Assembly: GCA_025656375.1 (NCBI GenBank)
Contig: JAHXHU010000131.1
Span: forward strand, 1 to 36,903
Reading direction: 5' to 3'
DNA: 36,903 nucleotides
DNA from: Candidatus Thiodiazotropha sp. (ex Ustalcina ferruginea)
Lineage (GTDB): Bacteria > Pseudomonadota > Gammaproteobacteria > Chromatiales > Chromatiaceae
This document shows positions 24,327 to 32,739 of the stretch, piece by piece; within the stretch, counting starts at the first letter, position 1; every line of letters begins with the position of its first letter. The notes beneath the pieces are model-generated. The model saw only the letters and a list, made by a program, of their open reading frames with translations, made no database searches and was not told the DNA's origin. The position numbers were made by a program, and so were the translations under genes.

Positions 24327-25631
24327 TCAGAGCTTGCCGGAGGCCTTCACATCCAGATAGGCATTCACCAGATTAACAGGGAGCTGCTGGGGCCTGCTGT
24401 CAATAATCAAGGCTCCCCGATGGGTGAATCGCTCATGGGCCTGTTTGCGCTGACCAAGGTATCCCAATACCGCCTGGAAGCGTAGTGCCCCCTGCAAATC
24501 GACGACCGGGTGTTCTATCACTGCATCCAGGGAGGCTTCGTGGAGATCTGCAATCACCACCAGATGCCGTCTTACCAGCAGCGAGATTGCCTTTAACAGA
24601 TCATCACGTTCCTCGTTACGGCTGTTGGTCAAAATGATGATTAATGCCCTGCGTTGTTGCAACAGTATCAACTTGTGTGCAGCGGCAAGGTAGTCAGCCG
24701 CATGCAGGGTTGAGTCGAGATCATAGGTGCGATCCAGCAATCGACGCACCACGTCCCCCCCCTTCATCGGTGGTTGCCAGCGCTCTTCGCCAGCAAAGCT
24801 TAAAAAACCAACCGCATCGCCCTGTCGGTCTGCGACATAACTCAGCAGTAACATTGCATTCAGGGCATGATCTAGATGGGCACCGTCACCATCCTCATGG
24901 CGCATGTGCCTGCCACAGTCAAGCATGAAAACGATCTGCTGATCACGTTCATCCTGGTACTCCTTGGATATCAGCCGACGATAACGCGAACTGGCCTTCC
25001 AATCGATCTGGCGCATGGCATCACCGGTACGGTATTCACGAAGCTGATGGAAATCACTACCTTCACCACGGCGCTGGCGGCGACGAACCCCCATCTGACT
25101 GAGATGGTTGTCTGTTGCCAACAAGGCATAGCGGGCAATCTCGCGAAAGTTTGGAAACACCCGAACTTGAGTAATATGATCAATGAAATACTTCTGTCGC
25201 CATAGACCCAGCGGGGAATGAACGAGTAGATCAACGCCATCGAATTGCCTCTCTCCACGCCGGTTGGGCAACACACGATAGTGCAAGTTCGTCTGACGTT
25301 GTGGCGGTATAGCGATCGATTGAAGCTGATCCTGTACGCTGAAATCACTTGGATGGTGATCGTGGACCGCTAAATTGAGTACATATTCCGATCTGTTACG
25401 CAGCCGTAACTCCACATCTGTCCAGACGCCTACAGGTATACTTGTGCGGATATGCCGTACCAATTCAGGTATTGGCAGCTGCCGTAACCGCCACAGATCC
25501 AACAGCGCAAATACCAATAAAAGGGCGCAGAGTAATTTCCAGGGCATCGCCCAAGCCGGATACCAGATCGCTAACAGTGCCGGCGTACAGAGTAGAAACA
25601 GGGCCGTTATCAGTCGGGATGAGGGAATCAC
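24327..25631 (-). CDS. DUF58 domain protein (MoxR partner)
   Basis: A 434-residue membrane-anchored protein. Two hydrophobic helices at residues about 8-48 are followed by a beta-rich domain, then the DUF58 signature YRTGDAMRQIDWKASSR near residue 215 and a von Willebrand A-like strand VFMLDCGRHM near 245. The usual metal-site motif DxSxS of true VWA domains is not kept (DCGRH), which is common for DUF58. DUF58 proteins are nearly always paired with MoxR ATPases and are thought to be their substrates or adaptors in membrane or cell-envelope complexes. The start is a GTG whose sequence overlaps the MoxR stop (GTGA), so the two are translationally coupled. It is the last gene of the operon that begins at 32452. 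Confidence 0.9.
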   Translation of the reverse strand: MIPSSRLITALFLLCTPALLAIWYPAWAMPWKLLCALLLVFALLDLWRLRQLPIPELVRHIRTSIPVGVWTDVELRLRNRSEYVLNLAVHDHHPSDFSVQDQLQSIAIPPQRQTNLHYRVLPNRRGERQFDGVDLLVHSPLGLWRQKYFIDHITQVRVFPNFREIARYALLATDNHLSQMGVRRRQRRGEGSDFHQLREYRTGDAMRQIDWKASSRYRRLISKEYQDERDQQIVFMLDCGRHMRHEDGDGAHLDHALNAMLLLSYVADRQGDAVGFLSFAGEERWQPPMKGGDVVRRLLDRTYDLDSTLHAADYLAAAHKLILLQQRRALIIILTNSRNEERDDLLKAISLLVRRHLVVIADLHEASLDAVIEHPVVDLQGALRFQAVLGYLGQRKQAHERFTHRGALIIDSRPQQLPVNLVNAYLDVKASGKL

Positions 25632-26602
25632 TGGCGTGGTGCAGGGATGTTATCCAACAGATCGTTCAACACATCGTCCGGCTGGTAACCTTCGATCTCC
25701 AGATCGGTGGCGAGTCGTATCCGGTGTCGCAACACGGGCAGTGCTGCAACTTTGATATCATCAGGTGTGACGAAGTCACGCTGTTGCAAAAAGGCTTCAA
25801 CCCTGGCCGCCCGTAGTAGAGATATGGTGCCGCGGGGTCCCGGACCCGCCTCAATGCCATTCCAATCCCTTGCCGAACGTATCAGACGTACTGCGTAGTT
25901 GATAATCTGCTCATCCATCTGCAGTTTTGCTACATGGGCTTGAAGCTGCGGGATCTCATCAGCCTTCAGCTGAGGACGAATAGCGGAAGTATCGAGCTGA
26001 TCACCCACAGCGCCCAGTGTCACTTGCTTCACCATCGCCTGCTCTTCGCTCTCAACAGGATAGTCGATAAACACCTTTAGCAAAAACCGGTCAAGCTGGG
26101 CCTGAGGCAACGGATAGGTACCCTCCTGTTCAATCGGGTTCTGCGTCGCCAACACCAGAAAGGGGGGAGTAAGGGGAAAGGTACGACCCTCGATAGTCAC
26201 CTGCTGTTCTTGCATCGCCTCAAGCAGGGCTGACTGGGTTTTGGCAGGCGAGCGGTTTATCTCATCAGCCAAGAGCAGGTTGCAGAATACCGGCCCCTTT
26301 CGCACCCTGAAATTCTCGCTTTTCATATCAAACATGATATGGCCTGATATATCACTCGGCATCAGATCCGGGGTGAACTGGATACGGCTGAATGCGCCCT
26401 GAACTGCAGCTGCCAGACTACGTACCAGCAGTGTTTTACCTAGACCAGGTACCCCTTCCACCAGAACATGCCCCCCTGAAAAGAGTGCCAGCATGACCTC
26501 ATGGATAACCTGCGGCTGACCAATAACCACCCTTGCAATCTCGGCTTCCAGGCCTATGGCCCGTTGTAAAACGTCCTCATTCAACGCTGCTTGACCTACC
26601 AT
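25628..26602 (-). CDS. MoxR-family AAA+ ATPase
   Basis: A 324-residue AAA+ ATPase of the MoxR group, chaperone-like ATPases that help assemble or activate protein complexes. Walker A is GVPGLGKTLLVRSLA near residue 43, Walker B LLLADEINRSPAKTQSALLEAM near 105, sensor-type ATQNPIEQEGTYPLPQAQLDRF near 150, and the lid domain has the family's GPGPRGTISLLRAARV near 255. The ORF track starts 52 codons earlier, inside the DUF4350 gene. I choose the ATG at 26602, two bases past the DUF4350 stop, because that gives the normal family length and N-terminus. It is coupled on both sides to operon partners. Confidence 0.94.
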   Translation of the reverse strand: MVGQAALNEDVLQRAIGLEAEIARVVIGQPQVIHEVMLALFSGGHVLVEGVPGLGKTLLVRSLAAAVQGAFSRIQFTPDLMPSDISGHIMFDMKSENFRVRKGPVFCNLLLADEINRSPAKTQSALLEAMQEQQVTIEGRTFPLTPPFLVLATQNPIEQEGTYPLPQAQLDRFLLKVFIDYPVESEEQAMVKQVTLGAVGDQLDTSAIRPQLKADEIPQLQAHVAKLQMDEQIINYAVRLIRSARDWNGIEAGPGPRGTISLLRAARVEAFLQQRDFVTPDDIKVAALPVLRHRIRLATDLEIEGYQPDDVLNDLLDNIPAPRQ

Positions 26603-26604
26603 AG

Positions 26605-27780
26605 TTAATGCTCTCTCTTTTCCGGGTGTAACGCCGACAACAGGCGCTGCAGGTTTGTCATGGTTTTTATCAGATGACCGGTATCGCCCTGATGGGGATA
26701 GAGGGCTTGGTGTATTGAATGGGCAGTCATCCCCGTCTTTTCCGCTAACCATTGGCATCGGGCCTCTTCATCCAAGTGATGTAACAGAGGATGGCTAGCC
26801 AACCAACGTTTTTCCACTACACGTCTACCCCCCTCAAACAATCTCGCTGAGGGGTCATGTCGCCAGGCAAACTCCGCTGCCGCCTGTAAGTGTTCGAGTA
26901 GATCCCGTCGTTGTCTGCTTGTTGGTAAAATCAACGGTCCGCTACGTTGACTCAGACGCCAGATCATCAACAGAACCAATAACGCCAGCGTTATCAGAAG
27001 ATAAGGTGCATGTCGCCACAGCAGGCTAAGCAGCGATGGCATCTGGGAACTATAGAGGAGCCATACCGAGTTATTGTCTCCAACCAGGCGGGCCAACAGC
27101 AGGGCATGATCATGCTCCCCAATTCGATCATTACTGAAAAAGTCGTTATCACTGAGAAAGGTAACCCTTCCCTCGCCCCAGGGAAAGATCAACAGCTGCG
27201 GGTAATCCTCATCAGGAGCCGCCCAGTGTGCCTGCTCGCTCTCCACATCGAACCATTTGTTGTTATCGAACTTGATCTGCATCGAGGCCGACTCATCCGG
27301 CAGGAAGAGTGTGCTTATCTCTTCATCTTCATCTTCATCTTCATCTTCATCTTCATCTTCGGTCGACTCACTGCTCACAATAGCAACACTAAACTGTTCC
27401 AGTAAGGGGTGTACAGGCCCATCCTCCAACACTGTTCCCGGTGTGACCAGTAAATGCCCACCGCTTTCTACCCATGCAAGCAATGAAGCAACACGCGCCT
27501 GTGGAAGCGGCGGCCCCAGATCCCTGACAAGTAACAAGCCTGGCCGTTGTGGTGGTTCAGCCAGGAAATGACGACCAGAGTGACTGGTTACATCTATCTC
27601 CAGACGTGACAGATAATACTCAGCCGCCAATAATGGATTGCGCCTGGGTTCTGTTGCCATGCCGCTGCGTATCTGCTTTGAGTGATGCTCAAAATTTTCT
27701 ACAAACCAAAGTGTAAAGTAACCACAGAGCAGGATCAGCAGGGTCAGTCCGACAGCAATACCCAGACGATTATCCCGCAC
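26605..27780 (-). CDS. DUF4350 domain membrane protein with an Asp-Glu repeat tract
   Basis: A 391-residue protein with a transmembrane helix at residues about 8-26 and a second near 250-270 (HAPYLLITLALLVLLMIW). Between them is the DUF4350 domain, including NPLLAAEYYLSRL, LLVRDLGPP and LLAWVESGGHLLVTPG. This looks like a GATase-type fold in the periplasm. The C-terminal cytosolic part is helical (LLEHLQAAAEFAWRHD). After residue 138 the protein carries an uninterrupted run of alternating Glu and Asp coded by a six-base DNA repeat. DUF4350 genes occur regularly between DUF4129 and MoxR genes. Its start overlaps the DUF4129 stop by 11 bases. Function unknown, probably part of the same membrane complex as MoxR and DUF58. 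Confidence 0.85.
   Translation of the reverse strand: MRDNRLGIAVGLTLLILLCGYFTLWFVENFEHHSKQIRSGMATEPRRNPLLAAEYYLSRLEIDVTSHSGRHFLAEPPQRPGLLLVRDLGPPLPQARVASLLAWVESGGHLLVTPGTVLEDGPVHPLLEQFSVAIVSSESTEDEDEDEDEDEDEEISTLFLPDESASMQIKFDNNKWFDVESEQAHWAAPDEDYPQLLIFPWGEGRVTFLSDNDFFSNDRIGEHDHALLLARLVGDNNSVWLLYSSQMPSLLSLLWRHAPYLLITLALLVLLMIWRLSQRSGPLILPTSRQRRDLLEHLQAAAEFAWRHDPSARLFEGGRRVVEKRWLASHPLLHHLDEEARCQWLAEKTGMTAHSIHQALYPHQGDTGHLIKTMTNLQRLLSALHPEKREH
27321..27360 (+). repeat. Hexanucleotide tandem repeat (CTTCAT)n within DUF4350 gene
   Basis: Six full CTTCAT units plus CTTC. On the coding (minus) strand it encodes alternating Asp and Glu. Because the unit is six bases, changes in copy number keep the reading frame and would only alter the length of the acidic tract. 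Confidence 0.95.
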
Positions 27781-29248
27781 TGTTCACCCCGAAGTGGCCG
27801 GGCCATTCCTGACATAGCTTTACCGCCAACGCATATTTGGGTTGTATGTGTCCATAGGCCAGTTTCTGCCACACCCGTGTCAACTGAGCAAAATAGTCAT
27901 TGAGATCATCTTTTACAAAACCTTGGGCATTCTCCAGGCACTCTCCCTCAGTAGCACCTTCTGAAATCTGTAACGAATAGACGTGTACCAGTACCGAAAG
28001 GGAAGCACGGTAGAGAAGACTCAACCCACCCCTGTGATCCCCCTGTTCAATCAACCTGGCTGCCTCTGATGCCGGATTAGCCGGCAGGCTCTCAGGCCTC
28101 AAATCAAGACCCAGGATGTGGGATGGTGCCACTTTTTTCTTATCACTTTGCCCGATACCATGACCTTGCAGCAGGGTACGGTTATGTATAAACCAGTAGA
28201 GCAGATAGGCCAGCACCCCCCCCGCAGCCAACCACATCACGATCTCGCCCATATAGGCAAGATTTCCGTGAAATCCACCCAACATCTGTTTTAACCATGC
28301 CTCCAGCCATCCATTATCCTGGTCGCTATCTTCACCCCTGTATTTCCAGTAACCACGCTCCTCATAACGTCCAAAGGCCTCCTCAGCCAAAACCTCCTGA
28401 ATCAGCCGTTGAGAGGCAGTCGGGTTGATCTCCAATGCCTGGGATGTTTTGGGTTGTAACCCAAATACCAACAGAGAGACCAATAACATCGAGGCAATAC
28501 TCACCAATCCTCTACGCTGATGTCTTTGCGCCAACTGTCTCAATCCCAGTTCCAGATCCCAGGCCTCGAGCTGACTGCGTCGATTGAGATAGAGCGCAAA
28601 CCCTCCAGCAACATAGAAGGGGGCGATCAAGGACATTGCCACCAATGCAGATGTATGATGCAGCCACTCACTCAAAGGATCGGGATCGAACAGATAATTC
28701 TGCCAATCGGTCCAAAGCAGCTCTTGCGGAATCACGGCAACAATCAGTCCGATAAAACCCAACTCCAGAACAATTTCAAAATGGAGTCCCACCAGGGTCA
28801 ACCAACCAGCCGCATGGGCACGCCGTCCCAAAACACCGATACGGCTATTACGGCGTTTGCCCTTAAGTCCCTCCAGGACAACCACCGGCATGACAAAGGA
28901 GCGAGACGATATTAGCCGACGCCAAGTCAGACTGGCAAATAACTGCGGTAGCACAATCCTCAACCAACTTCCGAAGACCGCTTTGACTGATGTCCGTTCA
29001 GCGAACAGACGACGACTCAGCCAGTAGAGCAAGGGTGGTTCGTAGAGCGGCTTAAACCACCAGAGTAACAACCCTGCAAGCCACAATGGTAAAGGCAATA
29101 GCGTCAATACAATCATCACCGGCATTGCGCTGCATAGCCATAGCAGCCAAAGTGGCAGGAACCATTGACGCGCCATGGTAGAACCCAGATCGATACTCTC
29201 CCAAGGCGTACGTGGACGCAATTTGATGGAAATCTTAGCGAGATCCAT
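27770..29248 (-). CDS. Multi-pass membrane protein with C-terminal DUF4129 domain
   Basis: A 492-residue inner-membrane protein. Hydrophobic segments are seen near residues 32-62, 155-175, 205-225, 250-270 and 335-355. Between the last two lies a soluble part (SQRLIQEVLAEEAFGRYEERGYW). The final ~100 residues are cytosolic and match DUF4129: EAARLIEQGDHRGGLSLLYRASLSVLVHVYSL, then TEGECLENAQGF. The N-terminal half contains an LLLWWFKPLYEPPLLYWLSRR segment typical of its homologues. Function unknown. It recurs in operons with MoxR, DUF58 and transglutaminase-like proteins, and may act as the membrane part of that assembly. Its start overlaps the stop of the SpoIIM-like gene by 14 bases. Confidence 0.87.
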   Translation of the reverse strand: MDLAKISIKLRPRTPWESIDLGSTMARQWFLPLWLLWLCSAMPVMIVLTLLPLPLWLAGLLLWWFKPLYEPPLLYWLSRRLFAERTSVKAVFGSWLRIVLPQLFASLTWRRLISSRSFVMPVVVLEGLKGKRRNSRIGVLGRRAHAAGWLTLVGLHFEIVLELGFIGLIVAVIPQELLWTDWQNYLFDPDPLSEWLHHTSALVAMSLIAPFYVAGGFALYLNRRSQLEAWDLELGLRQLAQRHQRRGLVSIASMLLVSLLVFGLQPKTSQALEINPTASQRLIQEVLAEEAFGRYEERGYWKYRGEDSDQDNGWLEAWLKQMLGGFHGNLAYMGEIVMWLAAGGVLAYLLYWFIHNRTLLQGHGIGQSDKKKVAPSHILGLDLRPESLPANPASEAARLIEQGDHRGGLSLLYRASLSVLVHVYSLQISEGATEGECLENAQGFVKDDLNDYFAQLTRVWQKLAYGHIQPKYALAVKLCQEWPGHFGVNSAG

Positions 29249-30224
29249 GATCGCCCCTTCCCATCAACATCAGATACAAAGCCATACCCAACCAGAGTAG
29301 CGTTGCCACACTATACTTAATCGTTGGCTGTAGTGTGCTGGAGGACCAAAATGCTTCGATGAACGCTGCTGCCAATAACATGAGTGCAGCCCCCATAACC
29401 AGTTGCAGGGACTCCTCGGCATGCTCCCTGAGGGCCTGCACACGGGTCCTTTGTCCAGGGGCTATAACCGCATACCCAAGAAGTAGTCCTGCCGCGCCGC
29501 ATATCACAATCGCAGTTAACTCAAATGCTCCGTGGCCGGAAACAAATGGCCAGAAGGTCTCATGATAGCCCAGCTGGCTTAAATGTCCTGCCACACCACC
29601 AATCACCAAACCATTAAAAAGCAATATGAAGAGTGTCCCAACACCCAGCAAGATACCGGTTGCGAAGGTACGAAATCCAATCCCTATATTGTTCAGAATG
29701 TAGTAACCAAACATAGTGAAATCTGTTTCCGAACTCCGTTCTATTGAGCGACCAGGGCGTTCATTGGTCGGATCATAGCTGGTCTCCATCTGCGCCACCA
29801 TGTACTCATCCATGACGGTGTAGATCAGATCCTCCTGCAGGTAGCAACCCACTCCCATCAACAGGGCAGGCAATAGAAAGAACAACAGAGAAAGCTCGAA
29901 ATAGCCCCCATTTCGACGCACCGCCCGAGGGAAACCGCCCAATATAAAGTAGAGCACACGCCATCGCCATCCCCCCTGTTGACGATAGAGTAGCCGATGG
30001 CCACGCAACACCAATCCATGTAGTTGATCGATCAGGGCGGGACTAAAGCCGCGGCTGCGCGCCAAGGCATAATGATTGCAGAGCTGACGATAGCGGGCAG
30101 GAAAGCCTAGATGTTGTGCATGATGCAGGCGTCGCTTACTGCGAGAACGCTGAAGATCGTCCATCAATTGAGCGATTTCATCCCACAGCGCCTGGTTCTC
30201 CGCTTCGAACTGTTGCTGTCTCAT
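29235..30224 (-). CDS. SpoIIM-family (stage II sporulation protein M-like) membrane protein
   Basis: A 329-residue membrane protein of the SpoIIM/DUF95 family. The cytosolic N-terminus is helical (RQQQFEAENQALWDEIAQLM). The family core begins around FPRAVRRNGGYFELSLLFFLLPALLMG, continues with NNIGIGFRTFATGILLGVGTLFILLFNGLVIGGVAGHL and VSGHGAFELTAIVICGAAGLLLGYA, and ends with two more helices. In non-sporulating bacteria these proteins accompany MoxR operons; their role is not known. The ORF track starts at 30326, but the extra 34 residues are translated from the palindromic element at 30248-30362. I therefore place the start at the ATG at 30224, where the family-like sequence begins, although its ribosome binding site (TAGG) is weak. 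Confidence 0.88.
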   Translation of the reverse strand: MRQQQFEAENQALWDEIAQLMDDLQRSRSKRRLHHAQHLGFPARYRQLCNHYALARSRGFSPALIDQLHGLVLRGHRLLYRQQGGWRWRVLYFILGGFPRAVRRNGGYFELSLLFFLLPALLMGVGCYLQEDLIYTVMDEYMVAQMETSYDPTNERPGRSIERSSETDFTMFGYYILNNIGIGFRTFATGILLGVGTLFILLFNGLVIGGVAGHLSQLGYHETFWPFVSGHGAFELTAIVICGAAGLLLGYAVIAPGQRTRVQALREHAEESLQLVMGAALMLLAAAFIEAFWSSSTLQPTIKYSVATLLWLGMALYLMLMGRGDHGSR

Positions 30225-30247
30225 CAACCTAGAATCCGCAGTTGAAT

Positions 30248-30362
30248 ATGGATTTGTGGGAAATCCCGGCGTGCCAGGCAAGGCGTCGTTCGCCGTTAAT
30301 GGCCATTCCCTTAACAAGAACGACAACGCAGCAGGGTGCGTTGGGATTTTTCACAAATCCAT
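30248..30362. repeat. 115 bp palindromic (MITE-like) element
   Basis: The ends are 20-base inverted repeats, ATGGATTTGTGGGAAATCCC (30248-30267) and GGGATTTTTCACAAATCCAT (30343-30362), 18 of 20 complementary. Inside are nested complementary pairs, GTCGTTC/GAACGAC and GTTAA/TTAAC, so the whole piece can fold into one long hairpin. It lies in the 242-base gap between the RDD gene and the SpoIIM-like gene. No clear target-site duplication is visible. Confidence 0.7.
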
Positions 30363-30466
30363 GTAGCGTTTCAGAACTCACCCAATGGGTGCGAGAAAAA
30401 TGCACTATTTCATTTCGCATATCATTACCTTACGTCGATATTAGCGATCAACTGCGGAATCTAGGT

Positions 30467-31180
30467 TTAACGTCCCTTGAGAATCCAGTTGGCATAGGCA
30501 TAGAGTGCATCAACCGCTTTACCATCCTGCAGTCCAGTCTGCTCAACGAGCAGTTCCGCCAGCTCTTCCCGCCGGCCAACAGAAAGATTTTCACCACGTT
30601 CGGCAAAAGCCAGGAGTGTTAACTGCTCGGTTTCGGAGAGTTCAATCGGCGGTTTACTCGCTATGGCCGATGGTGGATCAATTCGTTCGTGTTGCTCATC
30701 ACGGTAGACCACCAGGGTACCCGCTGCCAAATCACCCAGGCGTTTAAACTCCCGATTGATCAGCATTGTGACTAAGCCTGTAGCATAGAGGAAGGGAAGA
30801 AAATCTGCGGTCCGTAAAAGATTTCTTATCACAGATGCACTGGGTGTGACCGGCACGCCATTATCCTGTATCACAAGAATACCCATCGCCCGTTTACCCG
30901 GCGTGGCCCCATTGTGTATCTCAAATACGACTGGGTAAAACCACTCGATAAGAAAGAACCCTATCAGCATCAGGGCCGTTCCAATACCACCAAGTAACGC
31001 CAGAACCATTACCAGAACCAGATAGATGACACCCCGTAACGCGGCATCAATCGCCCATGCACACGCCCTGACAACGGGTCCGGCAAGACGAAAGTCAAGC
31101 AACACACCTTCCGGAATCTCATAACGCCACAGGGTATCGAGCTGTTCTATAGAACGCCCTTCTGTCACTCCGGCTTGCAT
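30467..31180 (-). CDS. RDD-family membrane protein
   Basis: A 237-residue protein with the RDD domain in residues about 20-160. It shows an FRLAGPVVRACAWAIDAALRG start (the Arg and Asp of the family name), two long hydrophobic helices (YLVLVMVLALLGGIGTALMLIGFFLIEW), GATPGKRAMGILV, a third helix near residues 130-148 and DLAAGTLVVYRDE. The C-terminal ~80 residues are soluble and helical. RDD proteins are small membrane proteins, some linked to ion transport or accompanying SpoIIM/MoxR genes. The start at 31180 lies three bases after the stop of the zinc-ribbon membrane gene upstream. The palindromic element follows its stop, before the SpoIIM gene. Confidence 0.9.
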   Translation of the reverse strand: MQAGVTEGRSIEQLDTLWRYEIPEGVLLDFRLAGPVVRACAWAIDAALRGVIYLVLVMVLALLGGIGTALMLIGFFLIEWFYPVVFEIHNGATPGKRAMGILVIQDNGVPVTPSASVIRNLLRTADFLPFLYATGLVTMLINREFKRLGDLAAGTLVVYRDEQHERIDPPSAIASKPPIELSETEQLTLLAFAERGENLSVGRREELAELLVEQTGLQDGKAVDALYAYANWILKGR

Positions 31181-31183
31181 CGA

Positions 31184-32452
31184 TCAAGCATAAAAGATAT
31201 CTCGATAGGCCGAGTAGACAGCTCCGATCAGGATAGGAGAGACCATCAGTAAGCCCAATCCAAACGGAATGGATCCAACGATCATTAACACCATTGCCAC
31301 TAAACCATAGAGCAAAAAAGGCAGGACATTTTTCAAGCATGCCTTGAAGCTCAGTTTCATCGCTTCCCAGGCAGACATCTCCTCCAGTGCAACCAGTGCA
31401 GGCGCGAACAGGTAAGCCATCATAATGGGGATAAATAGCAATGAAGCAATGATAAGACCTATCACAAACGAGGGAGAAAACAGCATCATCGCCATCGCTT
31501 CAGGATCAGCCTGCTGTGAGGCCAATTGCCCAATACTACCGAACATGAATGCACCAAAGCCGACAAAAAACAACACCATGGACAGCAGATAGAACAGGCC
31601 CACCATCACAGATTGACCCGCGTTGTTTGCAAAGCCGGCAAATAGATGACTGACTGAGAAATCACCTCCCTGATCCTGCTCGTGGCAACCAATCATAAGA
31701 CCGGCGATCAACGTAGGGGTCAATAGGGTAACAGCGATGAAACCTAGCAAGGGGATCATACTGACCACAAAAGTCAGTACTATCCAGACAATCATGACCA
31801 CAATCCAAGCCAGAGGCGCCTGTTTGAAATGCCACCAACCCCGGCCAATCCAAGCCAGTCCATTTCCAGCTGGAACGCTTTGAGGACCCTCCATCTCGCC
31901 TTCCTCAGGCTGTACTAATTCAGCCTCCGGTGGAGTATAGGGGTCGCCCTCATCCTCACTGCCCTGATTTACTTCTTCGATTTGTGAAGCCAGCTCAGCA
32001 TCCCTTGCCTTAGCTGCAAGAAATTTTGTTGCCACGATGCCACAATCCTGACAGATCCCCATCTCCATGTTGCTGGAACCACATTTTGGGCATCTATTAC
32101 CGGGTAGCATGGAGGAGTCAAGTACTTCTGTTGCGTCCTCATCACCATTGTCGATGGCTTCAAGAGCAAGGCCTGAAGGGATATTGATTGCGTCAGGTTC
32201 GACTGACTCCTCAATTGGGGGCTTTGGATCGAGCGCTATAACCAGGCCCATTTTTTCAAGCGCCTGTTGATACTTCTCTGCTTTTTCCCTATCGAGATCT
32301 TTTTTTAAGGTAGCGGCCTTGCCACTGAAAATCAGTTTTTTCGCCTTCTCCGATCCCAGTTTGATTTTTTCACTGAATAAGCCAATGATCCGTTCCTGAT
32401 TTGCATCAGGCCTCAGTTTGCCGGTAAAGATGACCTTGTAAACTTCAGACAT
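31184..32452 (-). CDS. BPSS1780-type membrane protein with N-terminal zinc ribbon
   Basis: A 422-residue protein. Residues 1-70 form a small alpha/beta domain (YKVIFTGKLRPDANQERI, KKLIFSGKAATLKKDLD). Then comes a zinc ribbon, CPKCGSSNMEMGICQDCG, near residues 121-138. After an acidic linker follow about six hydrophobic helices of the BPSS1780 type (WIVVMIVWIVLTFVVSMIPLLGFIAV, LFYLLSMVLFFVGFGAFMFG, and so on), with a conserved-looking LVALEEMSAWEAMKLSF loop. Function unknown; the soluble domains face the cytosol and could sense or bind a partner. I start it at the ATG at 32452, preceded by GGAGAGAGG; the ORF track start at 32485 adds 11 unlikely residues. It is the first gene of the long MoxR operon. 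The 287-base gap before it (32453-32739) is AT-rich and should carry the operon promoter. Confidence 0.85.
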   Translation of the reverse strand: MSEVYKVIFTGKLRPDANQERIIGLFSEKIKLGSEKAKKLIFSGKAATLKKDLDREKAEKYQQALEKMGLVIALDPKPPIEESVEPDAINIPSGLALEAIDNGDEDATEVLDSSMLPGNRCPKCGSSNMEMGICQDCGIVATKFLAAKARDAELASQIEEVNQGSEDEGDPYTPPEAELVQPEEGEMEGPQSVPAGNGLAWIGRGWWHFKQAPLAWIVVMIVWIVLTFVVSMIPLLGFIAVTLLTPTLIAGLMIGCHEQDQGGDFSVSHLFAGFANNAGQSVMVGLFYLLSMVLFFVGFGAFMFGSIGQLASQQADPEAMAMMLFSPSFVIGLIIASLLFIPIMMAYLFAPALVALEEMSAWEAMKLSFKACLKNVLPFLLYGLVAMVLMIVGSIPFGLGLLMVSPILIGAVYSAYRDIFYA

Positions 32453-32739
32453 TCCCTCTCTCCAATAGACCTCTATGGCAGACACAGCACTACCAAGCCT
32501 GCGCCTTTGTTCCTGTTAATTGCGGCAACAACCGTCTGTTCTTAAATCGGGAAAAAATTGTTTCCATTAGCTTAACCCACACGAAAGCAGTCATCCTATT
32601 GATTTAAATGATTAAAAGCTATTTATTATGTAGCTTATAACCTGTTTGTCTTTGCTTTATTATTGATCCGAGTCAATCAATCTACAGTTATTTTTCATCC
32701 GTAACATGGATAACTCACTCATCGCAGGCGCTAAATAGA

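Noticed and set aside
26603-26758. N-terminal extension of the MoxR ORF
   Set aside because: It overlaps the DUF4350 coding sequence and is not family-like; the ATG at 26602 follows the DUF4350 stop directly.
27321-27360. Possible CRISPR-like array
   Set aside because: The unit is six bases with no spacers and it codes in frame; it is a simple tandem repeat.
27257-27571. Plus-strand ORF with a poly-serine run
   Set aside because: It is the antisense reading of the hexanucleotide repeat in the DUF4350 gene.
30229-30622. Short ORFs on both strands between RDD and SpoIIM genes
   Set aside because: They arise from the palindromic element and lack ribosome binding sites.
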